The notes under the pieces: generated by a model | What the model was told of the DNA's origin: nothing | What the model saw: only the letters and a program-made list of their open reading frames with translations | Databases searched by the model: none | Shown here: one piece after another, positions 10,523-21,595 of the stretch | Layout: each line of letters begins with the position of its first letter | Position numbering within the stretch: the first letter of the stretch is position 1 | Translations under genes and position numbers: made by a program | DNA from: Basidiobolus meristosporus CBS 931.73 | Lineage: Eukaryota > Basidiobolomycota > Basidiobolomycetes > Basidiobolales > Basidiobolaceae | DNA: 34,046 bases | Direction: 5' to 3' | Assembly: GCA_002104905.1 (NCBI GenBank) | Contig: MCFE01000807.1 | Coordinates: forward strand, 1-34,046

Positions 10523-12991
10523 ACACCTCCATATACCACTGAGAGCGCGCATTTTACTTGACATTCAATCCATTTGGATGTAGCTATCATGCCATTGTAC
10601 ATTCTAATCAGCCATTTCCGCTTTGGCAGTTGAAGATAATCAACATAATTATTTTCGTTCATGGTCTCAGAACAAATCCAGAATAAAACGCCGAGGCGTC
10701 TAGATCAGTGAAGACTATTGGCCCACTCCCCTGACCGCTGATGGTTGCGGATTGATATAGATCGTAGATGACACCGATTGATGTGAAATCCATCCATAGG
10801 GCCAACAAATTACCCATCGTGCTCTGCATGCCAATACATCCTGCATGAAAAAAGATGTCGGTGCATCACAAGGTGAGCAGAAAGAAAACTCCAGGAGCCA
10901 TTCTTGTAGATGGGAAACACAGTGTGTGCTACCAGCTGCGCAGCCTTGGTTTCCCAACATTATGGAAACACATATGGCTGAATATGAAGTTTGTGGAGGT
11001 CCCTTGATCGAAATGGTATCTGGTATCCCACCACTGAGAAAATCCGGCCAATTCCGAGTGTGGAGTGACTCCTTAAGGAAAGGGTCTATTGAGACAAGGT
11101 TGCTATTTGATACATGCATTACACTAAATCCGACGATTTCTTGGGAACTTTTCTGATGTGCCCAAATCAGTTCTCTTCTGTCTCGTTACACCGGATGACT
11201 AGGCATTTAGCAGACTGCTACCCAGCACAAGGTTTCCATATATTGCCAGCAGAGAACTTGGTCATTGTCTGCATCGTTGCCGTAGCTACTGCGTCTTTCC
11301 ATGCATATTCGGGGGAAAATATGTACATCCGGGCGGACAAGACGCTCTGGGCGTGGGTATACCGATGTAACTGTAGGCAAGCATGAAAACCAGAAATGCC
11401 ATTACGAATTCCATTGTGTATTCATCGATATCGCTAAATCACTAGACATATATGTTCAAATTATTCTAGCAGGGTTTCAACTCTCCATCCTAATTCATCG
11501 GATTCGGGGTATGTGTATCAATGTACTCACCATTTGAGCCGTGGCACCTCGATGATGGTTTGAGATAACCTGAACTGGATACTGTTAATCCAAGGAATCC
11601 TTATTTTCGGCGATTACTAGGGAATATTACCTTATCCGTCTGGGCTTGATATCATCATATGATGTCGGTCCCGCTCAGAAAAGACCGCTGTGACGAAGAG
11701 ATTATACGGAGACGGCTCGTCAGTCTAGTCGGGCACCGCTGCTCTCCAGCTCTCCAGATGAGTGTTCAACCATCGAAAATGGAAATCCGCTGCCATTCGG
11801 CGAGGTGATTCGTTGCTTCGCGCATATTGTCGCAGGGCTCCAGCCATCGTGACTGGGATGCCTCTGCATCCATGGTAACTTCACTTGCCCGGTGAACACA
11901 GTTGCTTATCCCTGAACCACCTGATCAGAATTCGCCAACTGGTGAACGATGGCCACAAGGAAACTCCACACTAGACTATTCAAGCCCTACGACTACGCTC
12001 TGGCTGTTTATTGGCCCATGAGAAATCCGTATCCCGCCTGGATTCAGAGCATCGTTGTATACGTTGAGTGGGGGCCAATTATGGGAATGCACAAGTCAGA
12101 ATAGCTCTCCAATAAATTATCCCTTCCAAATGCGGCCATTGCATCACATGCTCTTTTATGGCTGCGCTTGTGCTATTCCAGTAAGTCCAGCGCGCTGATG
12201 CGATAGATTGATTGTGGGTGTAGTGTAGTGAAGTCTGTTACTGACTGTTGGGAAGGTTTCTATGCATATTTAATCGATACAAGTGTGCTTAATCCATTGG
12301 TATGACTTCGTTGGATGGTTTTTACCACCTGATGAGCATGCTTCGGGGGATTCTATTGGTGGGATGTTTGTACCATGACAGATCTTATGGGGCAATGTTG
12401 CAAGCGACCCACCTCATACAAATCATCGCTTGTGATAGAGTTGCAGTATCTTTGCCAGAGCGCAGGCACTGCATTAGTCAGGATTGCTAAATATAAACAC
12501 TTGACCACACACAGCATCCTCGTAATAGCCCTTGGCAACAGGGTGCTGGCCACCGAGATAGGCGCCTTCATGTAGGCTAGCGTAGGCCATTGATACAGCT
12601 GGCCAGGCTAACGTCTCCTTGAATCTCAGGTCACGGATGTTCTGAACAGATGGAGATTAGGTGGAACCACTCTGGCAAAATGAAGAAACCATTTATTTGT
12701 TAGCCAGCTGGTAAATGATTAGTACTTTCAGTGAGCAAAAGTTGGGTAATTTCGTGTAACAGAGCTGTAATCGTCATAACGTGTGAGCAACTACCAATAA
12801 CGGGATTTTTTAAAAGCGAACTCTTCTATATAAGCAATGTGTTCTTCATGTATCCGTTTGATTTCAAATAGATGGTGGCGACTTCATATCTTTTGAATCT
12901 CTGCGCTGCCCACTCCTTGTTTGCCATCTATACTAGTTTCCTCCGTTTTCAATAGTCAATCCCCCTGAGGAGTTCGTTTTGCTGGGTGACG
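10523..12991. other. Intergenic sequence between the kelch and first zinc-finger genes
   Basis: About 2.5 kb. Several overlapping open frames of 60-134 codons occur on both strands, but none shows a family motif. The last 200 bp carries promoter-like elements for the downstream gene, listed separately. No tRNA-like A/B-box pair, terminal inverted repeat or tandem array was found. Confidence 0.4.
12794..12833 (+). promoter_or_regulatory. CCAAT and TATA elements of the first zinc-finger gene
   Basis: A CCAAT pentamer (12794-12798) is followed by a TATATAA box (12827-12833), about 160 bp upstream of the ATG at 12992. The order and spacing are those of an ordinary RNA polymerase II promoter. Function is inferred from sequence alone. 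Confidence 0.5.
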
Positions 12992-13891
12992 ATGGATCCC
13001 CCCAACAAGTCGCCTCAAACTGGGACCGGATGGATTAATTTGCCGCGTCCGTATGCGTTGGACTCAAGCTCTCATGGATGCATCAACAAACGTCTGGTAG
13101 GCCCAGAGCCCTTCGCACTCGACCACTCCTCACGAGCAGGGCTGATATCTACCCACAGAATGACTGGGTCATCGGAGAATGGAGCCGACAGGCCGTTGAA
13201 AACGTACCTTGGCCCAAGTACCGAAGATAGCCTTCATTCGTGGCGTGACTTCAGCTCGTCCAAGTTAGAGCAGAGTCTAGTACGGAAAAAATCGACCATT
13301 TCCGAGTGTAGAGAGACCCCTAATTTTCAGCATCACAACAAAATCTCCACCACTCCAAAAGTAAGTAATATCCATCAACTGCTGAACAGCCAGGGGCCTT
13401 CTGACGGCCCGGGCCGTAGCGAAATGACTTACGTTGACTCGAAGCAGAGCGTGAATTCGGCTGATCGACACCATCAAGCTTTGTACAATCCTAGTATGCA
13501 GGATTCGCTTCCACATTTCCATCCGTATCTTGGTGCTGCTCGAGATCCAAGCCGAGCGACGGGGCATACTACTGAGCCCCATCCGCCATATTACTTTGAT
13601 CCCAATAGTATCACCGCCAAAGCGGCACACCTTCAGGCCTATGGCTATCGCCAGGTAGGCCTGTTAGATAGCAAAAATCACCCCTGCGATTTTCCCGGAT
13701 GTACCATGCGATTCAAACGATTGGAGCATCTGAAGCGCCATTACAGAGTTCACACTCTGGAAAAACCATTTGTATGTTCTCATGAGGGATGTGGCAAAGC
13801 GTTCTCTCGAAGCGACAACCTCAACCAGCATCTCAAAACTCATGAACGCCGAGCCCAGAAGCAGAGTCAGTACAAGATCTTGAAATCGTAG
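12992..13891 (+). CDS. C2H2 zinc-finger transcription factor, paralogue A
   Basis: Intronless, 299 codons from the ATG at 12992 to TAG. The C-terminus holds two tandem C2H2 fingers: C232/C237/H250/H254 and C262/C267/H280/H284. The spacing is C-x4-C-x12-H-x3-H, with a linker HTLEKPF close to the classical TGEKP type. The [10 protein letters not shown] and [14 protein letters not shown] helices resemble fingers of several fungal regulators, including the C-terminal pair of filamentous Ste12 proteins, but there is no homeodomain-like region, so I assign no orthology. The N-terminal 220 residues are Ser/Pro/His-rich and presumably disordered. They contain [10 protein letters not shown] (123-132) and HPYLGAARD (177-185), both also present in the convergent paralogue at 16489-17373. 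A short internal echo occurs at YALDSSSHG and [10 protein letters not shown] (21-29, 41-50). Predicted nuclear and DNA-binding; target genes unknown. Confidence 0.9.
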   Translation: MDPPNKSPQTGTGWINLPRPYALDSSSHGCINKRLVGPEPFALDHSSRAGLISTHRMTGSSENGADRPLKTYLGPSTEDSLHSWRDFSSSKLEQSLVRKKSTISECRETPNFQHHNKISTTPKVSNIHQLLNSQGPSDGPGRSEMTYVDSKQSVNSADRHHQALYNPSMQDSLPHFHPYLGAARDPSRATGHTTEPHPPYYFDPNSITAKAAHLQAYGYRQVGLLDSKNHPCDFPGCTMRFKRLEHLKRHYRVHTLEKPFVCSHEGCGKAFSRSDNLNQHLKTHERRAQKQSQYKILKS

Positions 13892-16488
13892 CATCGACAG
13901 GGTTTTTTTGTAGACTAATGGTTCAGGAGTGCCTCAGGCTGCCCCATGTTTATATGATTTCTTAACTAATTTATTTCATTCGTGTATACTTCATTTTTTT
14001 GGCTGTTTTCTATCTACCGCTACGTATGTACTCTTCCCCCCGTACCGTGTGTCACACCTAACCGTGTTGAGTCACCACAAGGGGGGTGATTGATTTTGGT
14101 TGGGACCTGGTGCTTCGGCAATAACGCTGAGACTTTTTCCTTGGCAAGCTGTAGAGAACTTTGCGCGTCCGTTATTCATGTTGCTCGGACCTTCGTAATA
14201 AAGCTTTGTACTCTGGTATGAAATGTGATGTCGGCATAGGCAGTGCCTATTTTGTCTGGAGATATATGCATTATGCATGTATACTGAGGTGGATACCTTT
14301 ATTGTTGAAGTTGGACTAAAATTACATTTGGGTATGCCTCTAGTCAAAGGGGATAATTCCCAGTGAAATATACCGCTGCTCTGAATCCGCCAAGGAGCAC
14401 CATAGCCCTGAGTGTGGGGGAAAGTATAATATACTCCTTTAAATGAAGCTTCCATCAAACATCCAAAGGGCATCTAGTAATAGATCATTTACATTAATAC
14501 CAGAAACTTTTTTCTGCTGAGGAGGGAGCTACATTCACACCAACTGAAGTTGCTTGAGATTCTCTCCATCAAGAGTAAAGGAATATTTAATCAGCACTTG
14601 CTTTATGTTGAAGTGGTCAAGTGCAAAAAATGACTTGGGTCTGATAGAGCATACTAAAGCAGCTCCAAGTGCCAAATTGTGGGAGGGGAAATGTATTATG
14701 GTGATTGGTGCATTGGCAATGGCGCCACCACTACAATAATGAGTGGAAGTGCTTATAAGATAAGATTATCTTCATCGGATCGTATCAATCACCACAATTG
14801 GATTTAATTACCAGGATATCGTGTTACTGGCAGCACTACTGGCTCTAATAGTATGGAAAAGATTGGTACTCTATCATTTTCTGGCCAATCGTAGAGGTTG
14901 ACTTGATCAAATATCCGTAAAATTTGATGGACCAAATATGGACGTGGATGGAAACGCCAAGGACTTCGGGATCCCTCTTCCACGATCCACACCAATCCCT
15001 ACATTCTTGTACATAGAAAGGACACTCTTTCAAGATAGGCTTGCTGACCGCATTCTCATCGCGGTTGGTTGTTTATTGGATTGGCGGGTAGTTTCACTAA
15101 GCCATGGATACCAATTAATTTAGCAGTATAAGGTGAGATATGCTTCCACAAACAACTGGCGGTTCAAGTTGACCGTACCCAGGACCATACCGTCTTTGGG
15201 ATTACTAGGAAGTATTACTAACTAGATGGTGTCATCGAGGCAGCGCCTGAATGGTGGAAACGTTGGATTTGAGAAGGAGCTCAAGCAAATCTGGATATTG
15301 CCCTTACAGGTCCATTCCGAGCTCTTGGTGGTCGGGAGGGTGAAGATCGTAGCTACCATATAGGATCAAATCCACTCAGTAGTCACCCCAATTCGACCTT
15401 GGGTTCTCACGATGGCTTGTTTTCACGCAGTCCAAAACGGTCGGATGAATTTGGTTAAATTGGTTGTAGATTAAGAAGACCTGGGCTGCTGCTGTCACCG
15501 CCGATAGCGAGAGCCGCCTGGCCGCCCTGGATTGGCTTGGTCTGCCTCCGAGGATTGCGAAGACGAACCCTTTTCGGGGACCCTCTATTGCATAGGGAGC
15601 TTCCGACACCGGAGTGACGTAGGCGCTTGGATCATGTTCCCCAGGAACTCTGGTTCTGGTGAGGTGGACAGTAGGGAGCTATGTTTGGGAATGTTTTGGA
15701 CACAGATGTGACTGCTCCGAGTACGCCCTCAATACACAGATGCTGTTTGCTGATAAAATACCCGAATACTGCATCGGATGTAGTTGAAAAGGTGATATTG
15801 TCTTGTGAAGCGTATGAAAATGAGATTCCGCTGCGATTGGCTGGCGTGGGCAATGGTGTCATCTGGATATCTAAGATCTTGGGCATGCATGGCATAGCCA
15901 ACTTCAGGTTCACGTTCCCCATGCATCCGCTTGTCCTCGCAAACCATTTCGTGGGGAAGAGCACCTGTGAGGGAATACAGCATCCAGTCTGGTCCAAGGT
16001 GCGATGCCTAGCTCGCATATTGTTTGGGGCGGGCGGGTCACGTGGGATGTGAAGATGTCTGGTGCAGAAGGTGAGTGGATCAAATGGGTGCCATTACCTG
16101 ATGAAGCCTCATGGGCATTTAAAGAATGGCGGCGAGCAGGCGTTCTCGAGATTGGGACCAACGCGTATCTAAGCAGATAAGTAGATCCATACCGATTGTA
16201 GAACTTCTCGAAGGTTACCAAATTTATTCTTTCCGCAAAGTACAACGTGTGGTGACTGATTATCAGGCCCAAGACCTAGAGATCCAACTGTGTGCTTTCG
16301 CCGGTACCGGTAATTGGTACCTCATTCTAAGGCGATATAGGGGGAGGATTGTTCACCATCTGACAATAGACAATGGATACATTTGAAGTGGATTGGCCTG
16401 ATCGCTAGACGAACTACTATATTACATTAACATCGATCAAATACAAGATATCTAACATGTGAAAATATTGCATAGGTTGATAGGTCAA
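13892..16488. other. Intergenic sequence between the convergent zinc-finger paralogues
   Basis: About 2.6 kb between the 3' ends of the two paralogues. It begins with a T-rich stretch after the first gene's stop. The 15.27-16.38 kb part contains several plausible coding fragments in conflicting frames, listed separately. No transposon ends were recognised. Confidence 0.4.
15273..16386 (+). pseudogene. Possible decayed coding region, unidentified
   Basis: Plus-strand open stretches follow one another but not in one frame: about 15273-15458 (no ATG), about 15478-15591 (Ala/Leu-rich, with DSESRLAALDWLGLPP), 15681-16052 (ATG start, 123 codons) and 16126-16386. Their amino-acid composition looks protein-like and some junctions could be splice sites. 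I could not build a phase-consistent model and recognise no family. It could be a multi-exon gene I failed to join, a relic, or coincidence. Confidence 0.2.
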
Positions 16489-17373
16489 CTACGGGTTGGG
16501 CTGCTGAAGCTGTTCCTGCCGCTGTATCCGGCGTTCATGGGTTTTGAGGTGTTGACCGAGATTGTCCCGTCGAGAGAATGTCTTCTCACACCCCTTGTGG
16601 GTGCAGGCATAGGGGCGCTCCAGCGTGTGCACTCGAAAATGCCGTTTGAGGTGCTCCAAACGCTTGAAGCGCATGTAACAGCCGGGGTATTGGCAAACGT
16701 GGTTTTTGACCTTGGTCAGATTGGAGTAGCTATGCGAATTTGGATACTGTTGGTAGTAGCCGGGGTGGTACTGCCCTTGCATCTCGGGGTTAGCAATGAA
16801 CGACACCGCTCGTGGATGATACATATCTCTTGAGCTACCCAGGTACGGATGGTAGTTGCCCTTCATCATGCTAGGAGGCAGAACATCCGGGACGAATGAC
16901 ATATAGGTGGAGGGTTGAGGGAATGTGTTGGTGATCTTATTTGCCCGGTGCTCGTCGCAGGGAGGCAGGATCATTGCATCCTTGGCCACGCTATCTTCGT
17001 GGTTTAGAAGCTTGTGGATGTCACTCACTTTCGAAATGGCACTATCCGAGCTCCCACCATAGCAGATGGGGGATTTCCCCTTGTGGCAAACAATTGGGCT
17101 GGAAAATGCGCTACTACTTTCGCTCTCTGCAGATGAGTGTCTCCCGCTAGGAGGCTCCGATGGAAAATCTGTTGATTGGTGGATAGGCCGAGGACTTCTC
17201 CAATCATCTACATTGTTGATGCAATAGTCAGGTAGTTGGATCTTTTGCTGGGTGTGTGGGTTTTGAGGGTTAGAATAAGCCACATGGCCACCTGGACTTG
17301 ATTGGCCTTGGGGCATACTATAGCTCACAAACGAGTACTTTTGTTCGCTTGCAAAGGTGTCAGATGGAGCCAT
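16489..17373 (-). CDS. C2H2 zinc-finger transcription factor, paralogue B
   Basis: Intronless, 294 codons, minus strand, from the ATG at 17373. The frame is open 12 codons further upstream but without an ATG. Two C-terminal C2H2 fingers: C227/C232/H245/H249 and C257/C262/H275/H279. The helices ([16 protein letters not shown] and [16 protein letters not shown]) are nearly identical to those of paralogue A at 12992-13891. Also shared are [10 protein letters not shown] (115-124), [10 protein letters not shown] (174-183) and intronless structure. Outside these blocks the N-terminus is diverged, with a Ser-rich stretch (80-92) and Tyr/Gln/Pro-rich segments, presumably disordered. In finger 2 the second helix reads SRRDNLG where A has SRSDNLN, so DNA preference may differ slightly. 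The genes are convergent, consistent with an old inverted duplication. Predicted nuclear DNA-binding regulator. Confidence 0.9.
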   Translation of the reverse strand: MAPSDTFASEQKYSFVSYSMPQGQSSPGGHVAYSNPQNPHTQQKIQLPDYCINNVDDWRSPRPIHQSTDFPSEPPSGRHSSAESESSSAFSSPIVCHKGKSPICYGGSSDSAISKVSDIHKLLNHEDSVAKDAMILPPCDEHRANKITNTFPQPSTYMSFVPDVLPPSMMKGNYHPYLGSSRDMYHPRAVSFIANPEMQGQYHPGYYQQYPNSHSYSNLTKVKNHVCQYPGCYMRFKRLEHLKRHFRVHTLERPYACTHKGCEKTFSRRDNLGQHLKTHERRIQRQEQLQQPNP

Positions 17374-17534
17374 GTTTAGGGCAGAATGGTGTACTAGTCG
17401 ACTGTTCAATGGAATCTATAAAAACAACTCGCTTAACAGTGAAGATCGGGCGCAGGCTGGTAACAGAGAAGAAAGAAAAGGAGGAAGAAAATAGAATATC
17501 GGATACAGTTGAAAGGGTCCACTCAGTAGATGTT

Positions 17535-17544
17535 TATATATATA
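17535..17544 (-). promoter_or_regulatory. TATA element of the second zinc-finger gene
   Basis: A TATATATATA run lies about 165 bp upstream of the minus-strand ATG at 17373, nearly the same distance as the TATA box of the paralogue at 12827-12833. Functional role is inferred. Confidence 0.4.
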
Positions 17545-19659
17545 GCCAAACGATGTATCTGATCGTCACACTATCTCTCAGGGAGGCCATCTAAGGCAAG
17601 GTCAGAGATCCTATAGAATTAGCAACCATTTAAATCACAAGTATAACCTTAAAGCCGCCATTTCCTATGACTCAGTAGTGGCTTCCAAATGAGGAGAAAA
17701 ACTACAATGCCTCTGCCGTTCCATTGCATCGAATATTCCCGGCCAAGGTGGACTGAACGGATACCCTAGGATACGCAAGAGTGGGAGGATGGATATAGTA
17801 ACTATGTCATCCATTGGCACCCTTGGCAAGAAAATCCGGCGCAACCATGAATTGGTCATTTGATGGAGCGCTGTTTTTGTAGGGAAATTTGCGATGGCCT
17901 ATAAGAAGCAACCTGAAAGGTATCACGCCTGATTCGATTTCATTGATTGGTACCCATTTTCTACACATGAGGTGCAATCCTAGGATTCAAGCCATTTGTC
18001 CTTCCTGTTGTACAATTTCACAGCAGAGTGGTCTTATTAGATGATCAGGGAATCAGGAATACCAGTGATATTTAGATGTCCAAATATATCCGAGCTAACC
18101 AACTATATGCTAGGCATGGCGAGGAGTGAGATCACCTCCGTTGTTGTTCAACATCTATGAGTGGCCATGGCGAATCCAATTGGTGCATGGTGTGAGATAT
18201 CAGTATTACGACGTCTATCAAATGTCTCCACCGTGAGGGCAGTTCGAGGATGTTAGCGAGGCCAATCAAATTTCGATGCACATGCAGATGGTTACTCAAG
18301 GGATGTTGCTACTGTGTTGTGCTATTGGCGGTCTGGAAGAAATCAAGTTGGACCTTGTTCATACTTGCATTGGGATGCCCTCAAAGGGATGCAGTAAACT
18401 TCTCGGCCTTCGAGGTGGCTACACTTGACATCATTCGGAAACGCATTTGGTAGCAGTGCAATCCTCGGGCCTATTCTCCATCCTCAATCACCAACATACC
18501 CAGACTGAAACTGATATCCTGTTTTGTCTCAGCTCACTTCCCTGATCTCAATTAAACTTTGGTTTGTAAAACGGACTTGTCCCGCTCAGATTAGCTGAGG
18601 CCTATTTTATCGAAGATAAATAGATAATCTGAATGCCCGGCCCGAATGAGGTGGCCTAATGTGAGTGTCGAGTAAGACTGACTTTGTAGTTCCGTACACA
18701 GGGATCCGAACTTTACAAATGCGTACTTTTTCCACCGCTTTCACACTCTAGATCTCGGACACCCGTAGGAAATAGGCGCGTTGCATCTTACCCATGTCAC
18801 AAGTAGCTCATTTGGTCATCCCTTTCCGAGTCCACTGGTGGTCAGATACGGGTCGCATCTTCGCCACCGAGGCACTCTAGGGTGAACAAACCATCTTGGT
18901 TGCCTGTCTGGGCCACGTTTGGGACGGTTTGGAGTGTGAGTGACAATCAAGGAGTCTGGTAGGCTACCCGGGAGTAGGGAAATACGGTACGTGGGAACTG
19001 GACATTTGCCAATACATAGTTCCCCAATTTCCGCTAGGCATGGTAACATCATAACGCGAATCAGTGATCAAACATACCACTACATATTCGGATGATTCTT
19101 ATTTGAAATATGCCGAAAGGTGTGAGAGATTGAAGTTATACTGGTTCGTGTGCTTCCCACTACATTTCTCAGGTTAAACACGCACAAAGCAGCTTTGGGA
19201 ATCTTCCTGTAGATATGCCATGAATCGACTGGTCTGTTCCATTAGTCTGCGAAACTTTGATCTCGCAAGTTTGCCCCATCTACGCAAAGTCAAGAGCCAA
19301 CAAAGCACTAATATAAAGGGCTTGGCCTTATGAGCTGGACTTCAGTAGGTGCAGTCATCTTTAGGAGTTTGGGTGTTTAATTGTACAGGAAAGGTACTAG
19401 GATATATGGGAAATAAATCATTGGGTTGTCATTATTTCTTCTGAGATGGTCTTCATGTTATCTTTAGAATTGGGCCCATCCTTCAGTATCAACCATGCTC
19501 CTAACTTCAATAAAGCAGCTCTACCTGGCTTTGCAGTATCCTCAGAAATACACTATGAAAGGGAGCAGTCCTGTAGAGAATACTGCTATAGGCATAGTAA
19601 TCAAATCTTGCTCTCAATAGGAAATAAAAATACCCATGTACGTCTTTACATACAGTCTA
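17545..19659. other. Intergenic sequence, no gene supported
   Basis: About 2.1 kb with only short unassigned open frames on both strands. I saw no conserved motif, no terminal repeats and no RNA gene. A minus-strand frame at 17859-17665 is mildly protein-like but isolated. Confidence 0.4.
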
Positions 19660-19991
19660 GTACCCCAAGAAAAAAGCCCAACTGAAGTCCAGCAGAATAC
19701 CATGATAATATCAGCAGAATTCCAAGCTTCACTATACTTACAATTATCAATATCTTAGGTTCTAGCTACTTGGCAGACATGAAGACATAGTTTCTAGGAG
19801 GAGGCTAGGCTAAAAACTTTCCAGGAGGAGACTAGGCTAACGAGCATTCATGCCAAACTTGGTAATAATCTACTCACTACTTCCACGAAGATTTACAAAT
19901 AAAAATTTGAAGGAATAACACCAGCTGAATGCCAGCAAAATACCATTGGAATACCAGCTGAATACCGGCACATTATCAGAAGAATTCCAAG
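19660..19991. repeat. Dispersed repeat, copy A (uninterrupted)
   Basis: This AT-rich block aligns by eye, with substitutions and small gaps, to two separated blocks near the right end of the window (30575-30696 and 31395-31513). Shared landmarks in order are CCAGCAGAATA, TATCT(T/C)AGGT, TTGGCAGACA, an AGGAGG-then-ACTAGGCT block, GGTAATAA, CACTTCCAC and AACACCAGC. Within this copy a 43-nt direct repeat (19684-19726 and 19949-19991) matches at 34 of 43 positions. No intact ORF, poly-A tail or clear ends were seen. Class unknown: a decayed non-autonomous element or a fragment of a larger one. Confidence 0.65.
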
Positions 19992-21517
19992 TATGAGATT
20001 TTTCATAGGGTATACATGGACGATCTACAGTAAATAGTGTGTACTGTGCAGAGTAGTTTTGTAGATACCAGGTGAGAATCTTACGGTCCGTCCATAAAAT
20101 ACCTAGGCGTTTTGAGAACATTGAAAGCAAGTAGGAGTATAGCTGTGGTAAAGAGGTACGGTCACCAGTTTTAGTGCAGGTTTAGATATTATGCTAGCAA
20201 CATATCAAGCGGATTTGGGATTTACTTTAGACAACGAGATGACAGGCTCTGAACCTGGCCCAACTGCGAATCACTGTTAATGTCTGAAGGGATACGTGAA
20301 GTAGCACTAGGCCATTTTCTATGTGCAGTAACATGTAACACCGCATCAAATAAGCCGCTCTGTTTCGGTTATGTAGAACATTATTCAACATTCATAAGTT
20401 CCCTACAGTTGACCCTCCACAATTAACCAGCTCAAGGGAAATGGTATTCTAATCGAATCCCTGAAGTCTAAATTTGTTCAACGAAAGTTGACATTATTGG
20501 TAATGACATATTCCCCGGCCCCATCACTCCGATTAGCAATACCGGCCAGTCAACAAATAACATTACCCTACATATACTGGATTCTCGCTGTAGATCAACA
20601 TACTAAGTAGAATATATAGCCAATTATGAGTGGCTACCAAGAGGATGTAACAACATATGCACAGTATGACCTGGCCAAGCAGGGGAGTGTATTAGTTATC
20701 AACGATCATGTCACGTGCAGTCGTGGACCGACAACTGCAACCAGGGAATGATCATAAGCGAAATTTCAGCGTATCAATGTAAAGGCTAAAAGTAAATCTT
20801 GTTTAAACCTAATCTAGATTCTCGATTACATAACTGGCCTACTGATAAGCTTTGCATAATAGAATTGTGGGGATAATTAGCCGCTATCAAGAGTAACATG
20901 CACCCAATGGAAGTGGTGATGCCTTATCAAGACCGTATGGGAAAATATCATTGGCCTACGGTCAACGTTGTTCTGAGCGGCCATATGGGAAGTGCACCAC
21001 CTGCACTGAGATATGGGCGCCCAATGCATCGTGCTAACGGAAAATATGCATGACTCACCGATATAGAGAAGAGGCCACCAATGGGAGCCACTGAACCACG
21101 CAGCGTCCAGCTAATTTTGTGCGGGCAGTATCCCATCTCTTCAACCTGCTAATCTTATTAATATGCCGGATCTCGTGCATGCATGTTCTCAGGTTGATCT
21201 AGTATAGTCCCCGAAGATATCCATATCCATAGGCAGTGATGTTTCCATATAGCGTAGATCATCTATCTGATCAATGTGGCGATATCAAATGTTGGTAAAT
21301 CCTGCCTAATTTAATGATACCTGGATTCCTGTGAACTGTTGTTACTGCTAGAAAGACTGTCCGCTTAAATCATGCTTGCTAAGCCAAGTAGGGCCGATTG
21401 GATCTTAGCTTTCAATTGGGCTTCGTGCCATTCAACATCAAGGCCATATACAGTATCACTGCGTGTAATCGATTTACAACCGCATCCTGGTTGATAAAAA
21501 CTCTGGAGTGACCCATC
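19992..21517. other. Intergenic sequence upstream of the PPIP5K gene
   Basis: About 1.5 kb with no gene I can support. Open frames are short and unassigned. The final part becomes pyrimidine- and AC-rich and contains the 32-bp tandem repeat listed separately. Confidence 0.4.
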
Positions 21518-21581
21518 TTTCACTTCTTATTCCATATATTACAAACCACTTTCACTTTTTATTCAATACATTGCAAACCAC
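21518..21581 (+). repeat. 32-bp tandem direct repeat in the PPIP5K 5' leader
   Basis: Two adjacent 32-bp units (21518-21549 and 21550-21581) begin TTTCACTT and end CAAACCAC. A partial third unit (ACTCACTTCTCCC) runs up to the ATG at 21596. The units differ at only a few positions. The repeat is probably in the promoter or 5' UTR, given its position 15-78 bp before the start codon. Confidence 0.75.
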
Positions 21582-21595
21582 ACTCACTTCTCCCA

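Noticed and set aside
10715-11156. Overlapping frames of 134 (minus) and 103 (plus) codons
   Set aside because: Both strands are open over the same DNA and neither product resembles a protein family.
14072-14473. 133-codon minus-strand frame
   Set aside because: No motif, no conserved composition and no splice partners; treated as chance.
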